The notes: generated by a model from the letters alone, not told the origin. A stretch of 64,000 nt of DNA from Flavobacterium sp. 83 (GCF_000744835.1 NZ_JQMS01000001.1:868001-932000); one strand, 5' to 3'; counted from the first letter of the stretch, positions 17,510 to 26,775 are shown. A program made the numbers and translations.

Positions 17510-18457
17510 TTAACCAAAATATTTTGCTTTAATCTTATCTACAATTACTTGCGCCAGTCGCTCATGGCTCTCGAATGTCCAACCGGCAATATGAGGCGTC
17601 AGAATCACATTCTTGGCTTTCAACAAATACTGAAAGGCTTCTGGTGTATTTTTATCTTGAAACAGCGTTTCAAAAGACAATTTTTCATATTCCAAAACAT
17701 CTAAACCAGCTCCTAGAATTTTGCCGGATTTCATCGCAGCAACCAAATCAGCAGTGACAATATTCTTGCCACGAGACGTATTTATAATCCAAAAAGGTTT
17801 GGCAAACCCATTTATAAAATCAGCATCCACCATTTTATCAGTTTCCGGAGTCCATGGAATATGAAGGCTTACTACATCCACTTTTTTCTGAAATTCTGCT
17901 AATGAAACTTGCTTTGCATTGCTGTCGCCCACGTTTTCCTGAATGTCATAACACAACACTTCTGCATCAAAACCACGGAGTTTCTTGGCAAATGATTTAC
18001 CCATATTTCCATAACCAATAATCCCTACCGTTTTCCCATCCAATTCATGACCACGATTGCTTTCTCTGTTCCAATGGCCGGAACGTATCTCGCTATCGGC
18101 TTCATTTAATTTATTAAAAAGAGACAAAATCATTCCTAACGTATGCTCGGCAACAGCATTTCTGTTTCCTTCTGGAGCTGCAATAAGCGTGATGTTTTTA
18201 GATATTGCATATTCGCAATCAATACTTTCTAATCCTGCTCCTACTCTTGCTATGAATTGCAAATTAGTGGCTTTGTCTAAAAATGCTTTATCAATCTTGA
18301 AACGGCTTCGAATAACAATTCCCTGATAATCTTGAATTTTTACTTCAATTTCTTCTTTTGAGGAAGTAAAATCACTGTGATTTATAAAACCGGCATTTTG
18401 CAATTGATCCCAAAGTAAGGAATGATTGCTATCGATATGAAGGATTTTAATATCCAT
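17510..18457 (-). CDS. NAD-dependent D-2-hydroxyacid dehydrogenase
   Basis: A 315-residue member of the D-isomer-specific 2-hydroxyacid dehydrogenase family, related to phosphoglycerate dehydrogenase (SerA) but without the C-terminal ACT regulatory domain. The NAD-binding motif VGIIGYGNMGKSFAKKLRGF is clear. The catalytic Arg (INTSRG), Glu (GLDVLEYEK) and His (LTPHIAGWT) are all present. It could serve serine biosynthesis or another 2-ketoacid reduction; serC is not seen nearby, so the exact substrate is open. Confidence 0.88.
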   Translation of the reverse strand: MDIKILHIDSNHSLLWDQLQNAGFINHSDFTSSKEEIEVKIQDYQGIVIRSRFKIDKAFLDKATNLQFIARVGAGLESIDCEYAISKNITLIAAPEGNRNAVAEHTLGMILSLFNKLNEADSEIRSGHWNRESNRGHELDGKTVGIIGYGNMGKSFAKKLRGFDAEVLCYDIQENVGDSNAKQVSLAEFQKKVDVVSLHIPWTPETDKMVDADFINGFAKPFWIINTSRGKNIVTADLVAAMKSGKILGAGLDVLEYEKLSFETLFQDKNTPEAFQYLLKAKNVILTPHIAGWTFESHERLAQVIVDKIKAKYFG

Positions 18458-18577
18458 AAAAAAGTTTCTAAGTTTTAGTACCCCAAATTAACAAAAAAAT
18501 AGTTCCCAAATGTGTAAATTAGCATTCTTTCTATTCTGAGATGTGTCTCAAGAATTCAATAGTACTAAAACTCAAAA

Positions 18578-19750
18578 ATGAAATTAACAAAAACATTTAA
18601 GGCCTTTTTTGAAAGCGAAAAAGCGGGAGGATTACTGCTGCTTTTTGTAACTATTCTTTCTCTTTGTCTTGCTAATTCCCCTTTTCAAACCGAATACATT
18701 GCCTTTTGGGAAACCCAATTGGGGCATCATTCAATCACACATTGGATTAATGACGGGCTGATGACTATCTTTTTCCTGCTAATAGGTTTAGAACTGGAAC
18801 GCGAAATTTATCATGGTGAATTGTCTAGTATCAAGAATGCTGCGTTGCCTATTTTTGGTGCTTTGGGTGGAATGCTGCTTCCAGCCGGAATATTTCTTGC
18901 TTTAAATTTTGGAACCTTAACCCAAAACGGAGCCGGAATTCCTATGGCTACGGATATTGCCTTTGCCATTGGTATTTTATCTTTATTAGGAAATCGCGTT
19001 CCTACATCGCTTAAAGTATTCTTGACAGCACTTGCCGTAATTGATGATTTGGGCGCTATAATTGTCATTGCCATATTCTACACTTCAACAATTGCTTTTG
19101 TCAATTTATTTATAGCCTTAGGGATTCTTGGCGGATTATTTATTCTGAATCGTATGAAGGTTCATAATTTATTCCCGTACTTAATTGGTGGTATTTTCAT
19201 GTGGTATTTCATGCTTAATTCTGGAGTGCATGCCACAATTACCGGAGTTTTATTGGCTTTTTTGATTCCGTTTGGTGATGGAGGAAAAAAAACATCATCG
19301 TATAAAATTCAGCATTTTTTACACAAACCTGTAGCCTTTTTTATCTTGCCTTTATTTGCAATAGCGAATACGTGTATTGCAATAGATTCTAACTGGCACG
19401 AAGGACTGAATCATCCTAACACAATAGGAATTATTGCAGGACTTGTGATTGGAAAACCACTCGGAATTTGGCTATTCTCGTTTTTAGGCGTTACGCTGGG
19501 CATTTGTGTTTTGCCCAAAGATTTACAATGGAAAACTCTTATTGGCGCAGGAATGTTGGGCGGAATTGGTTTCACCATGTCCATATTTATAACATTGCTT
19601 GCGTTTAAAAATGACGGCGAAGAAGTAATTACCTATTCTAAAATTGCGATTCTGATTGCTTCCTTTATAGCCGGAACAGCTGGTTTTCTTTGGTTAAAGT
19701 ACACATTGAAAACCCCAATCAAAAAAATAAAGACCAAATCAATAGTTTAA
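18578..19750 (+). CDS. nhaA: Na+/H+ antiporter NhaA
   Basis: A 390-residue inner-membrane antiporter with about 12 hydrophobic segments. The pair of essential aspartates is visible in ALAVIDDLGAIIVIAIFYT, and the pattern LPLFAIANTCI of the crossed, unwound helices is present, as is GLELEREIYHGELS near the N-terminus. It extrudes Na+ in exchange for protons, important at high pH or salt. Single gene ending at a strong terminator. Confidence 0.95.
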   Translation: MKLTKTFKAFFESEKAGGLLLLFVTILSLCLANSPFQTEYIAFWETQLGHHSITHWINDGLMTIFFLLIGLELEREIYHGELSSIKNAALPIFGALGGMLLPAGIFLALNFGTLTQNGAGIPMATDIAFAIGILSLLGNRVPTSLKVFLTALAVIDDLGAIIVIAIFYTSTIAFVNLFIALGILGGLFILNRMKVHNLFPYLIGGIFMWYFMLNSGVHATITGVLLAFLIPFGDGGKKTSSYKIQHFLHKPVAFFILPLFAIANTCIAIDSNWHEGLNHPNTIGIIAGLVIGKPLGIWLFSFLGVTLGICVLPKDLQWKTLIGAGMLGGIGFTMSIFITLLAFKNDGEEVITYSKIAILIASFIAGTAGFLWLKYTLKTPIKKIKTKSIV

Positions 19751-19764
19751 TTGATTTGTCCCTT

Positions 19765-19804
19765 AAAAAAAGGGTGTTTAGCTTAAAGCTAAACACCCTT
19801 TTTT
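19765..19804 (+). terminator. Strong bidirectional terminator
   Basis: A perfect stem of about 17 bp (AAAAAGGGTGTTTAGC with GCTAAACACCCTTTTT) closed by a 5-nt loop, flanked by an A tract and a T tract, between convergent nhaA and a beta-barrel gene. Confidence 0.92.
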
Positions 19805-19822
19805 ACTTGATTGTTTTTTTTA

Positions 19823-20419
19823 CTAAAAAATGTAGCCAATTCCCACATGCACATAGGGAATATATTGATTTCTATTATAGGCGCCATCTACATTTTGAAC
19901 ATTCCCATTAACCGAATTCTCTTTCAAATACACCACGCGATACCCAAATCCCACAGCGGTTTCATAAGTAAAATGAGTCCCTATTTGACGTTTCAACCCC
20001 CAGGTAGGAACAAGTGCTAAATCAGCTGTTTTAGTTACATTATCCGCTAAATTTATTACAAACCAATCCGGATGATAACTTGTTTTAATAGAGAAATAAT
20101 TTCCGCTATTATTGGTAGTGTTTTTACCTTTTGAATTCCTTTTTTCCAGATTATAATAATATCTTGGTTCTAATGTTAGCACCGGTTGCAAAATAAAACC
20201 GGCTCCATCATAATGATCTCCAACCGTAAAATCTTTCTCAAGGCCAATCTCGCTTCTTAACGCGATAGTATTTGATAATTTACTCTCATTATTGAACCAA
20301 ATTCCTGCGTGTACCCCAAAACCGGTTTGTACTCCAAAAATTGATTTTTCAACACTTACTTCTTGAGCGTTTGCGTTTAGATTGAATGCCAGAATTAGGA
20401 ATGCTATTACTTTTTTCAT
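19823..20419 (-). CDS. Outer-membrane beta-barrel-like protein of unknown function
   Basis: A 198-residue protein with signal peptide MKKVIAFLILAFNLNANAQ. The mature part has alternating hydrophobic and polar residues, many aromatic strand ends (PRYYYNLEKR, HTFYE-like THFTYETAVGFGYRVVYL) and ends in the aromatic VHVGIGYIF, a typical terminal beta-signal for Bam-dependent insertion. I recognise only the general small porin-like family; no substrate can be suggested. Confidence 0.75.
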   Translation of the reverse strand: MKKVIAFLILAFNLNANAQEVSVEKSIFGVQTGFGVHAGIWFNNESKLSNTIALRSEIGLEKDFTVGDHYDGAGFILQPVLTLEPRYYYNLEKRNSKGKNTTNNSGNYFSIKTSYHPDWFVINLADNVTKTADLALVPTWGLKRQIGTHFTYETAVGFGYRVVYLKENSVNGNVQNVDGAYNRNQYIPYVHVGIGYIF

Positions 20420-20481
20420 TTAAAGGATGCAAATTAATTATTTAGTAGTTATTTATTTTCTGTTTTTAAAATAGATTTCGT

Positions 20482-20862
20482 TTACTTATTAGCCCAATAA
20501 TCAAACACCGTGACTTTCTCAGGAGCTGGATTCAACAACGCCACAAAAGCTTTGTGATCCGGATGAATAAGATAAGCATCTCGATCACTTTCGCTGGTGA
20601 ATGTAAGTATAAAGCAATGTGTTAAACCATTGTTCAAGTTTTCTGGGCTGTTATTGGTTCCCCATTCCAATGATTTAATGGTTGGGATTTTATGCTTCAA
20701 ATCATTCAAAGCGGTCACTACTTTAGTAATATATGCGGCATCCGTTCCTTCTTTCCATCCAAACATCACTACATGTCGCAACACCGGTTTGTGTTTCTCT
20801 TGTTGGGCATTTACGGTATAGGTAGAAAGTAAAATAAGGGTTAGTAACAATAGTTTTTTCAT
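20482..20862 (-). CDS. Secreted Dabb-family (stress-responsive alpha/beta barrel) protein
   Basis: A 126-residue protein with a signal peptide (MKKLLLLTLILLSTYTVNAQ) followed by a Dabb domain: LRHVVMFGWKEGTD near the start, IPTIKSLEWGTN, then HCFILTFTSESDRDAYLIHPDHKAFV and the closing VFDYWANK. Dabb domains are small dimeric ferredoxin-like folds; some are enzymes or stress proteins. Export is unusual for the plant-type members but common in Bacteroidota copies. The function here is unknown. Confidence 0.85.
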   Translation of the reverse strand: MKKLLLLTLILLSTYTVNAQQEKHKPVLRHVVMFGWKEGTDAAYITKVVTALNDLKHKIPTIKSLEWGTNNSPENLNNGLTHCFILTFTSESDRDAYLIHPDHKAFVALLNPAPEKVTVFDYWANK

Positions 20863-20952
20863 GGTAGTTTTTTTTGAAATATACGAATTATTTAAATTAA
20901 ATCCGCAGGGAAGCTAACGCTATTGTAAATTGCTACTTGCTTTATTTTATTC

Positions 20953-20991
20953 TTATTGTGGGCTCAAAGTCAGAGACATTTGCGCAGCATA
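20953..20991. repeat. 39-bp direct repeat, left copy
   Basis: Matches 21452-21490 at 34 of 39 positions (shared core CTCAAA-TCA-AGACATTTGCGCA-CATA). The two copies are in direct orientation and bracket the small membrane-protein gene at 21023-21430. Confidence 0.75.
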
Positions 20992-21022
20992 CAGGGTGAA
21001 GAGAAAAAAAAGCATAATTGCC

Positions 21023-21430
21023 TTATATTGCTTTAGATAATTCACTAACAATTCTATCTTCTGTAGGTCTTAAAAATACAAGATATACTATTATCAAAAT
21101 TCCAAGTAGCAATAAATTTTGTTTTAAAAACAAAATAAGTAATGCTGAAGCTTCAAGAATGGCCCACCGAATAATTGAAGCTGTCTGATAAATAGGCAGA
21201 TTCTCTTCGGTTTTTAGTTTTGGGTCGGCTTGTTTAAGTTGCAATTTAAATAAAAAATTACTCAAAAAAAAAGCCAAAATTGGGATAGCAAAATATATTA
21301 AATCTGAGGAATCAGTAGTCTCTATTTTTAAACTTTCAAATGAAAGCTGTGCAATAAATAAATAGGCAATTACTATTCCCGCACAAATCGCAAGATGAAT
21401 AATTTGAAGTACTTTCATTTTTTCTTTCAT
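21023..21430 (-). CDS. Small four-helix membrane protein, unknown family
   Basis: A 135-residue protein with four probable membrane helices: near residues 8-28 (IHLAICAGIVIAYLFIA), 43-62, 85-103 and 106-122 (LLLGILIIVYLVFL). A polar segment KQADPKLKTEENLPIYQT connects helices 2 and 3. The layout is common among flavobacterial hypothetical membrane proteins; no function can be proposed. The gene is bracketed by 39-bp imperfect direct repeats, so it may have been inserted or duplicated as a cassette. A second Met at residue 5 is an alternative start. Confidence 0.7.
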   Translation of the reverse strand: MKEKMKVLQIIHLAICAGIVIAYLFIAQLSFESLKIETTDSSDLIYFAIPILAFFLSNFLFKLQLKQADPKLKTEENLPIYQTASIIRWAILEASALLILFLKQNLLLLGILIIVYLVFLRPTEDRIVSELSKAI

Positions 21431-21757
21431 TTTTTTATTTTTAAAGTTCAGTTATTGCAGGCTCAAATTCAAAGACATTTGCGCACCATAGATGATGAAT
21501 AATTTACGGAGCAAGGCGTTTTTAAATATAAGATTTATTTTATAAAATGATTCCTGATGTAGCATATTGTGCGCGTAACTTACACCGTGAATTCATAATT
21601 AAAGCTTTTAACTGTTTATATTTTAAATTCTGTGTGTCAAATACTTAACAATGTGTCAATGTTACAAATTTTAAAAAAAATTGTGTAAAAGTTATATTGT
21701 AAAGTATGCTGATATTTGTGTAAGTGAAAATTAATTCGCTCAATAAATACAAAAAAG
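21431..21757. other. 327-bp gap upstream of the DUF2383 gene
   Basis: Holds the right copy of the direct repeat and very AT-rich DNA with two TGTGTCAA stretches (near 21632 and 21652). No gene or clear promoter box was found. Confidence 0.5.
21452..21490. repeat. 39-bp direct repeat, right copy
   Basis: See the left copy at 20953-20991; five mismatches in 39 positions, same orientation, 499 bases apart. Confidence 0.75.
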
Positions 21758-22207
21758 ATGAACACTGAAAAATCAATTGACATATTAAATTCGTTAATCC
21801 AAATCAATAACGATAGAATCCAAGGGTACGAAACTGCTTCAAAAGAGGCTGATGAAACAGACTTAAAAACACTGTTTTCTCATTTTACTGAAACAAGTTT
21901 AAAATGCAAATCAGATCTTGTTGCGGAAGTAAAAAGATTAGGCGGAACACCAACTGAAGGAACAACTGCATCAGGTAAATTGTTTAGAGTATGGATGGAT
22001 ATTAAATCTGCCATGACAGGAAGCGACAGAAAAGCGATAATCAATTCATGTGAATATGGAGAAGAGGCTGCACTTGAAACCTACGATGACTCATTAACTC
22101 ATAATGAAGATTTATCTTCTGAACAATTGGTGATGATTAAAGAACAACGTACTGCTATAAAAGCAAATTACCAAAAAATAAAAGATTTAAGCAATCTTAT
22201 GGCTTAA
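21758..22207 (+). CDS. PA2169-type four-helix-bundle protein (DUF2383)
   Basis: A 149-residue cytosolic protein matching the DUF2383/PA2169 family: an N-terminal helix SIDILNSLIQINNDRIQGYETASKEAD, a central VAEVKRLGGTPTEGTTASGKLFRVWMDIKSAMTGSDR, and a final helix CEYGEEAALETYDDSL. The fold is ferritin-like; in other bacteria these genes are often stress-induced, but no activity is established to my knowledge. It stands alone between two structured intergenic regions. Confidence 0.88.
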   Translation: MNTEKSIDILNSLIQINNDRIQGYETASKEADETDLKTLFSHFTETSLKCKSDLVAEVKRLGGTPTEGTTASGKLFRVWMDIKSAMTGSDRKAIINSCEYGEEAALETYDDSLTHNEDLSSEQLVMIKEQRTAIKANYQKIKDLSNLMA

Positions 22208-22282
22208 ATTTTTGTTTGTTGTAACGGGCATTAGTCAAAATTCATTTTACTACCCAGTTGGTTATATTTATTTCAAGTAAAA

Positions 22283-22346
22283 AAATTGCTTAAACGATTA
22301 ATCAAGATACTAAATATCAGAATGTTGATTAATGGCTAAGCAATTT
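22283..22346. terminator. Long hairpin between convergent genes
   Basis: Arms AAATTGCTTA + ATTAATCAA (22283-22305) pair with TTGATTAAT + TAAGCAATTT (22325-22346), 19 bp interrupted by a 4/3-nt internal loop, with a 19-nt apical loop. It sits between the convergent DUF2383 and proC genes. No long T tract follows, so it may be a terminator or an RNA 3'-end structure. Confidence 0.55.
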
Positions 22347-22464
22347 CTATTTGGTAAATTATTGGAAATTATTTTTAACCTTTTAAAATTGCCTCGTCAC
22401 AACAACTAACTTTTACATACTATTTACCCAATAATTTGCGGAGCACTCCACGCCCTACTTACGT

Positions 22465-23241
22465 TTATCCCTTGATTTGTTTCAAAGAAGTTTTGATTCC
22501 GCGTATCAAGGACGAACTGAATCCATGCATTTCCATTTCGTTCAATCCCGCAATCGTACAGCCTTGCGGCGTGGTTACACGGTCAATTAATTGTTCTGGG
22601 TGTATTTGTTCTTCCATGATCATTTCGGCAGCGCCTTTTACGGTTTGTGCTGAAATAGCTAGTGCTGTTTGCCAGTCAAATCCTATTTCGATTCCGGCTT
22701 GCATCGATGCACGAATGTAACGCAACGCAAAAGCGGTTCCGCTCGCCGCCAAAACAGTTGCTGCATCCATCAATTTTTCGTCAATTATTGGAGCTGTCCC
22801 TAAGTCTTGGAAAAGAGTAACCGTGTTTTGCGCTTTCTCTTTGTTTTTTTCGTGAAAAGCGATACAAGTTGCCGAAGCACCAAATTGTGAAGCAATATTT
22901 GGCATAATACGTACGGCACTGTTCCCCTCGCCTATCTTGTTTTGTAGATTTTCAATCGACAATCCACTCACTGCCGAAGCGATTACTTTATTAGAAATCA
23001 CAGGAAGAATTTCGGCTAAAACGGTATCCACCTGATACGGTTTTATAGTAAGGATGATAATATCTGCGTCTTGAATGTTGTGTTTGTTATCTGTAGAAAC
23101 AGTTACGCCCAATTGCTCTAAATAGAGAATGCTTGACGTATTTCTTCGGGTGATGGTAATTTGATTTCCTTGCGAAAATTTTGATAATCCTTTTGCGATA
23201 GCTACGCCTAAGTTTCCTCCGCCAATTATGTGTACTTTCAT
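22465..23241 (-). CDS. proC: Pyrroline-5-carboxylate reductase
   Basis: Last enzyme of proline synthesis, reducing pyrroline-5-carboxylate with NAD(P)H in the cytosol. The N-terminal Rossmann motif HIIGGGNLGVAIAKGL is immediately after the chosen Met (23241). A further in-frame ATG at 23277 would add MRASGRGKTTIS, which does not match the family, so I prefer 23241 (258 residues). Family blocks VIASAVSGLSIENLQ, VRIMPNIASQFGAS and the C-terminal signature DRVTTPQGCTIAGLNEME are intact. Single gene. Confidence 0.94.
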   Translation of the reverse strand: MKVHIIGGGNLGVAIAKGLSKFSQGNQITITRRNTSSILYLEQLGVTVSTDNKHNIQDADIIILTIKPYQVDTVLAEILPVISNKVIASAVSGLSIENLQNKIGEGNSAVRIMPNIASQFGASATCIAFHEKNKEKAQNTVTLFQDLGTAPIIDEKLMDAATVLAASGTAFALRYIRASMQAGIEIGFDWQTALAISAQTVKGAAEMIMEEQIHPEQLIDRVTTPQGCTIAGLNEMEMHGFSSSLIRGIKTSLKQIKG

Positions 23242-23347
23242 GCTGATTGTGGTTTTTCCTCTCCCCGACGCTCTCATAAGATGAGAATGTCGCTACGGAA
23301 AGTGTTAATTGTAATTTTTAGTTTTTTGGTTGGTTGTATAGTTAGTA

Positions 23348-24697
23348 TTAAAATCCTAAAATGAGATTGGCAATTCCGAAGTAAATCATAATTCCAAAAA
23401 CATCATTTGTTGTTGTAATAAAAGGTCCTGTTGCAATGGCTGGGTCGATATTGTTTTTGTGCAGGAATAGCGGCACTAATGTCCCTAAAGTAGCAGCAAA
23501 TAATATAACGACAACAATAGATATGGAAATTGCCATTCCTACCTGGAATTGTCCATACATAAACGTATGATAGCCCAATACTAACAGTGCGATTATAGTC
23601 CCCGAAATCATTGCCACCGAAATTTCTTTGCTAAAATAATTACGACTAAATTCTTTCAAAGTACCATTTGCCAGACCTTGCACAATAATTGCAGATGCCT
23701 GTACCCCAATATTTCCAGCTGTTGCCGACAGCAGTGGCATAAAAATAATAAGTGTATAAAATTTTTGGGAAGTGGCTTCATTGCCTTTAATAACATAGGA
23801 CGCTATTAATTCAATAAACATTCCGATTAGCAACCAAGGCAAACGCGCTTTGGTATGTTCGTAAATACTGTCATTGGTTTCAACGTCTTGGGTAATACCC
23901 GCAGCCAACTGGTAATCCTTATCGGCTTCATCCTTGATTACATCAATAATATCATCAATGGTGATTCGGCCTACAAGTCGTCCCAATTCATCAATAACAG
24001 GAATGGCTTCTAAATCGTATTTCTGCATTATTCTCGCTACCTCAACATCTTCTGTATCTACATTGACCGAATTCAGTTTTCGAATGTAGACATCACTTAT
24101 CGCTGTTCTGGTTGAAGTTGTCAATAAATCCTTAAGCGACAAACGTCCTTTCAATCGATCTTCATCATCCACGACATAAATAGAATGCACCCGAGAGATA
24201 TTTTCGGCTTGAATTCGCATTTCTTTTACACACGTTAATACATTCCAATTTTCATTGACTTTAACCAACTCTTTGTGCATAATTCCCCCGGCTGTATCCT
24301 CATCATAACGCAATAAATCAACAATATCCTTGGCATGCTCAACATCTATTAATTCTGATATTACCTCAGCCTTAATTTCTTGCGAAAGTTCAGCAATAAT
24401 ATCAGCGGCATCATTGGTCTCTAATTCATCTAATTCTTCGGCGATCTCTTTTGGCGAAAGCCTGCTTAATATATTCTCCCGCAAATCATCTTCTAATTCA
24501 AGAAGAATCTCTGCCGTTTTTTCACTGTCTAATACTTTAAAAATGTAGGTTGCTTCGGCAAAATCAAGCTCATCAAGAATCTCGGCAATATCAGCATGGT
24601 GCATGTCGTTAAGTAAGGCTTCCAGTTCCTTATCATTTTTATTAACAATGTGTTGCTCTAATTCATGAATTAGCGCTTTGCTGATTTTAAACTCCAT
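23348..24697 (-). CDS. mgtE: Magnesium transporter MgtE
   Basis: A 449-residue Mg2+ channel of the inner membrane. Domain order is as in Thermus MgtE: an acidic superhelical N-domain (about 1-130, [12 protein letters not shown] repeats), two CBS domains (about 130-255; [32 protein letters not shown]) that sense cytosolic Mg2+, and five membrane helices (about 280-449) with the pore-region pattern [17 protein letters not shown] and [24 protein letters not shown]. The start overlaps the end of rsmA by 11 bases, so the two genes are one operon. Confidence 0.95.
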   Translation of the reverse strand: MEFKISKALIHELEQHIVNKNDKELEALLNDMHHADIAEILDELDFAEATYIFKVLDSEKTAEILLELEDDLRENILSRLSPKEIAEELDELETNDAADIIAELSQEIKAEVISELIDVEHAKDIVDLLRYDEDTAGGIMHKELVKVNENWNVLTCVKEMRIQAENISRVHSIYVVDDEDRLKGRLSLKDLLTTSTRTAISDVYIRKLNSVNVDTEDVEVARIMQKYDLEAIPVIDELGRLVGRITIDDIIDVIKDEADKDYQLAAGITQDVETNDSIYEHTKARLPWLLIGMFIELIASYVIKGNEATSQKFYTLIIFMPLLSATAGNIGVQASAIIVQGLANGTLKEFSRNYFSKEISVAMISGTIIALLVLGYHTFMYGQFQVGMAISISIVVVILFAATLGTLVPLFLHKNNIDPAIATGPFITTTNDVFGIMIYFGIANLILGF

Positions 24698-25466
24698 CGG
24701 CTTCTATTTTTTGAGTAAGTTCTATGAACTGTTCTACACTTAATTGCTCAGGTCGAAGATCAAAAACTTTGTCTTCTCTTAAACTATCGGACAAATTTAA
24801 GGTTTTTAAACTGTTTCGCAAGGTCTTTCTGCGTTGTTGAAAAGCAGTTTTAACCACAGTGAAAAATAATTTTTCACCGCAAGGCAAACTGTAATCTTTC
24901 TTTCTGCGCAAACGCAACACACCCGATTTTACTTTTGGTGGCGGAATAAATACATTTTCATCGACTGTAAATAGATATTCGGCATCATAAAAAGCTTGTG
25001 CCAAAACGGACAAAATCCCATAGGCTTTGGTTCCCTTTTTTTCACAAATACGCTGTGCCACTTCTTTCTGGAACATTCCCGCAAATTCAGGAATCTGATC
25101 GCGATATTCTAATGTTCTAAAAACAATTTGAGTCGAAATATTATATGGAAAATTCCCAATAATAGCGAATTGCTTTCCTTCAAAAATTTCATTGACATTG
25201 TATTTCAAGAAATCTTTAGAAATGATTTTATCTTTTAATTTCGGATAATTTTCGTCTAAATATGTAACTGATTCGGTATCGATTTCTATCACATACGTAT
25301 TGATTGGCTTTTCCAATAAATACTTTGTCAAAACACCCATTCCGGGGCCTATTTCTAATACATCATCATATCCTTCCAGGTTCAACGTGTCAGCAATATC
25401 TTTAGCAATGCTTTCGTCTTTCAAGAAATGTTGTCCGAGGTGTTTTTTGGCTGTTACTTTTTCCAT
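24687..25466 (-). CDS. rsmA: 16S rRNA adenine dimethyltransferase
   Basis: Methylates two adjacent adenines near the 3' end of 16S rRNA (KsgA). The N-terminus [17 protein letters not shown] is the family's typical start; an upstream in-frame ATG at 25541 would add a lysine-rich 25-residue leader not found in the family, so 25466 is preferred (259 residues). The SAM-binding motif [12 protein letters not shown], the catalytic IGNFPYNIS and the [15 protein letters not shown] block are present. It overlaps mgtE by 11 bases. Confidence 0.95.
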   Translation of the reverse strand: MEKVTAKKHLGQHFLKDESIAKDIADTLNLEGYDDVLEIGPGMGVLTKYLLEKPINTYVIEIDTESVTYLDENYPKLKDKIISKDFLKYNVNEIFEGKQFAIIGNFPYNISTQIVFRTLEYRDQIPEFAGMFQKEVAQRICEKKGTKAYGILSVLAQAFYDAEYLFTVDENVFIPPPKVKSGVLRLRRKKDYSLPCGEKLFFTVVKTAFQQRRKTLRNSLKTLNLSDSLREDKVFDLRPEQLSVEQFIELTQKIEADGV

Positions 25467-25613
25467 TTTGTTTGTTTTTTTGCCACGAAGGCACAAAGTA
25501 TTTTTTTGTTTTTTTATTTTGACATGAAGGCGAAAAGACAAAAAGCGTATTTATATATATTTTATAATTAAAGGTCGCAAATTATGCCTCTAATTTATGT
25601 CAAAAACTGAAAA

Positions 25614-26510
25614 CTATTTCCAGAGATTTTCATTATTCCAATTCGGCTTCATCCCGATTGCATTTGAATCAACGTTTGGATATTTTATAAAAAGAATATT
25701 TAATCTTTCGCTGAAATCATTTTCAGGTTGAATCCTATCTAATAAATATTTCATAATACAAAGATGGACGTACAGTTTTTCGTTCTGTTTTGGCACATCT
25801 TCAACCCAATTAAATGGTGGATTTGGTAATAATTTAGGGTTTCCTGGTAAATTTTTATTCCATAATCTAGAATGATGTGCGCAATAATTTCGAATTTGAG
25901 CAATGGATTGTAGCCAACTAGGCAAAAAAGTGTGATTAACAACCCCGAATTCTTTAGCAATTACGTCTTTAGAATGAACTGTATTCTTCAAATTACCATA
26001 TAATTTTGATAACGATCCAAAACTGGTTTGCTCTAATGACTTCCAAGCTGGTGGAAAACGCAAATCGTCTTTATGGTTTTTAAAATGATTTTTTATTGTT
26101 ATTTCTTTACTTCGTTCTAATTCTTCTTCTAGACTTGAAAGTGTTTTTACTAAAGCTTTACTGTCTATAAATAAATCGAAATTTTGAAACCACCAAGGAT
26201 TGAATTCGTGCGAAAGATGATAAATCAACTTGGTTCTTAAACTTATTTCTATTTTTTCTATGATATCAAATAACAAAATTTTTAGCTCTCCATCAAATTG
26301 ATAAAGCGCAATTACGTCTTTAAATTTACTATTTTCTTTAAAAATGTGGTTGACTTTATCCGATTGCATCGAATACCAATATTCACCTAACCGATAATAA
26401 CTTATATGAGATAAATAATGTGTTGCCTTATCTTCAGGAGTGATTTTTAAGCCTCGTGTTTGTAATCTTTCTATCTGTTCTTGAATAGTAAAAGGTAATT
26501 TTTCGAACAT
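25614..26510 (-). CDS. Abi_2 (AbiD/AbiF-type) abortive-infection HEPN protein
   Basis: A 298-residue protein of the Abi_2 family, phage-resistance proteins acting by abortive infection or as toxins. Signature blocks: an N-terminal FTIQEQIERLQTRGLKI, HYLSHISYYRLGEYW, the central helix EISLRTKLIYHLS (Arg92 and His98, an Rx5H), and IAQIRNYCAHHSRLWNK with the HEPN-type RNxxxH at 207-212. Two Rx4-6H motifs suggest an RNase active site. A hairpin-containing leader of about 100 nt precedes it on the same transcript, recalling the published abiF RNA motif. The genes around it (DUF4286 upstream, rsmA-mgtE downstream) form a typical flavobacterial neighbourhood, so this looks like an inserted defence unit. 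Confidence 0.85.
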   Translation of the reverse strand: MFEKLPFTIQEQIERLQTRGLKITPEDKATHYLSHISYYRLGEYWYSMQSDKVNHIFKENSKFKDVIALYQFDGELKILLFDIIEKIEISLRTKLIYHLSHEFNPWWFQNFDLFIDSKALVKTLSSLEEELERSKEITIKNHFKNHKDDLRFPPAWKSLEQTSFGSLSKLYGNLKNTVHSKDVIAKEFGVVNHTFLPSWLQSIAQIRNYCAHHSRLWNKNLPGNPKLLPNPPFNWVEDVPKQNEKLYVHLCIMKYLLDRIQPENDFSERLNILFIKYPNVDSNAIGMKPNWNNENLWK

Positions 26511-26610
26511 AATTAATATAAAAAATTAAAAAACGAAACGTATTTAAAGCAAAAGACACACCCTGGGACGCTGTCTTTATTACTAAAAACTGTAGCGTGG
26601 TGTGTACTGT
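26511..26610 (-). ncRNA. Structured leader RNA of the Abi_2 gene (candidate AbiF-type antitoxin RNA)
   Basis: Downstream of a TAnnTTTG promoter the minus strand can fold into a 12-bp helix: ACACACC-ACGCT (26605-26594) pairs with AGCGT-GGTGTGT (26572-26556), with a 5-nt bulge (CCCAG) on the 3' side and a 21-nt loop. An A/T-rich tail leads to the ATG at 26510. Comparative-genomics work has described an abiF RNA motif upstream of such genes, and later work proposed that it acts as an RNA antitoxin ancestral to Cas13 guides. Assignment here is by position and structure, not by a covariance-model match. The end points are approximate. Confidence 0.55.
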
Positions 26611-26615
26611 TGGCA

Positions 26616-26623
26616 CAAAGGTA
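26616..26623 (-). promoter_or_regulatory. -7 promoter element of the Abi_2 locus
   Basis: Minus-strand TACCTTTG fits TAnnTTTG. A -33-like TTGTTG lies at 26643-26648. Transcription would start near 26610, about 100 bases before the Abi_2 ATG, leaving room for the structured leader. Confidence 0.55.
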
Positions 26624-26664
26624 CCAAAAAAAATACACCAAACAACAATAACTTTTATTTTTTG

Positions 26665-26698
26665 AATTGGAGGTCACAAATTGCAACCTCCAATTTTT
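26665..26698 (+). terminator. Terminator-like hairpin
   Basis: Perfect 10-bp stem AATTGGAGGT / ACCTCCAATT with an 11-nt loop and T tract on the plus strand. No plus-strand gene lies upstream; it may end the DUF4286 transcript from the other strand or isolate the Abi_2 unit. Confidence 0.6.
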
Positions 26699-26775
26699 AT
26701 GCTTTATTGTAAATTCAACTTGATGTCATAAATTCCGACTTCAAGATTTTGATTCAAAACGATACCCTGAATGTG

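Noticed and set aside
23242-23277. Upstream start for proC
   Set aside because: Would add MRASGRGKTTIS ahead of the canonical MKVHIIGGGN start; the family begins at the latter.
26511-26610. Retron-like msr/msd RNA next to the Abi_2 gene
   Set aside because: No reverse transcriptase gene nearby; the hairpin fits an AbiF-type leader better.
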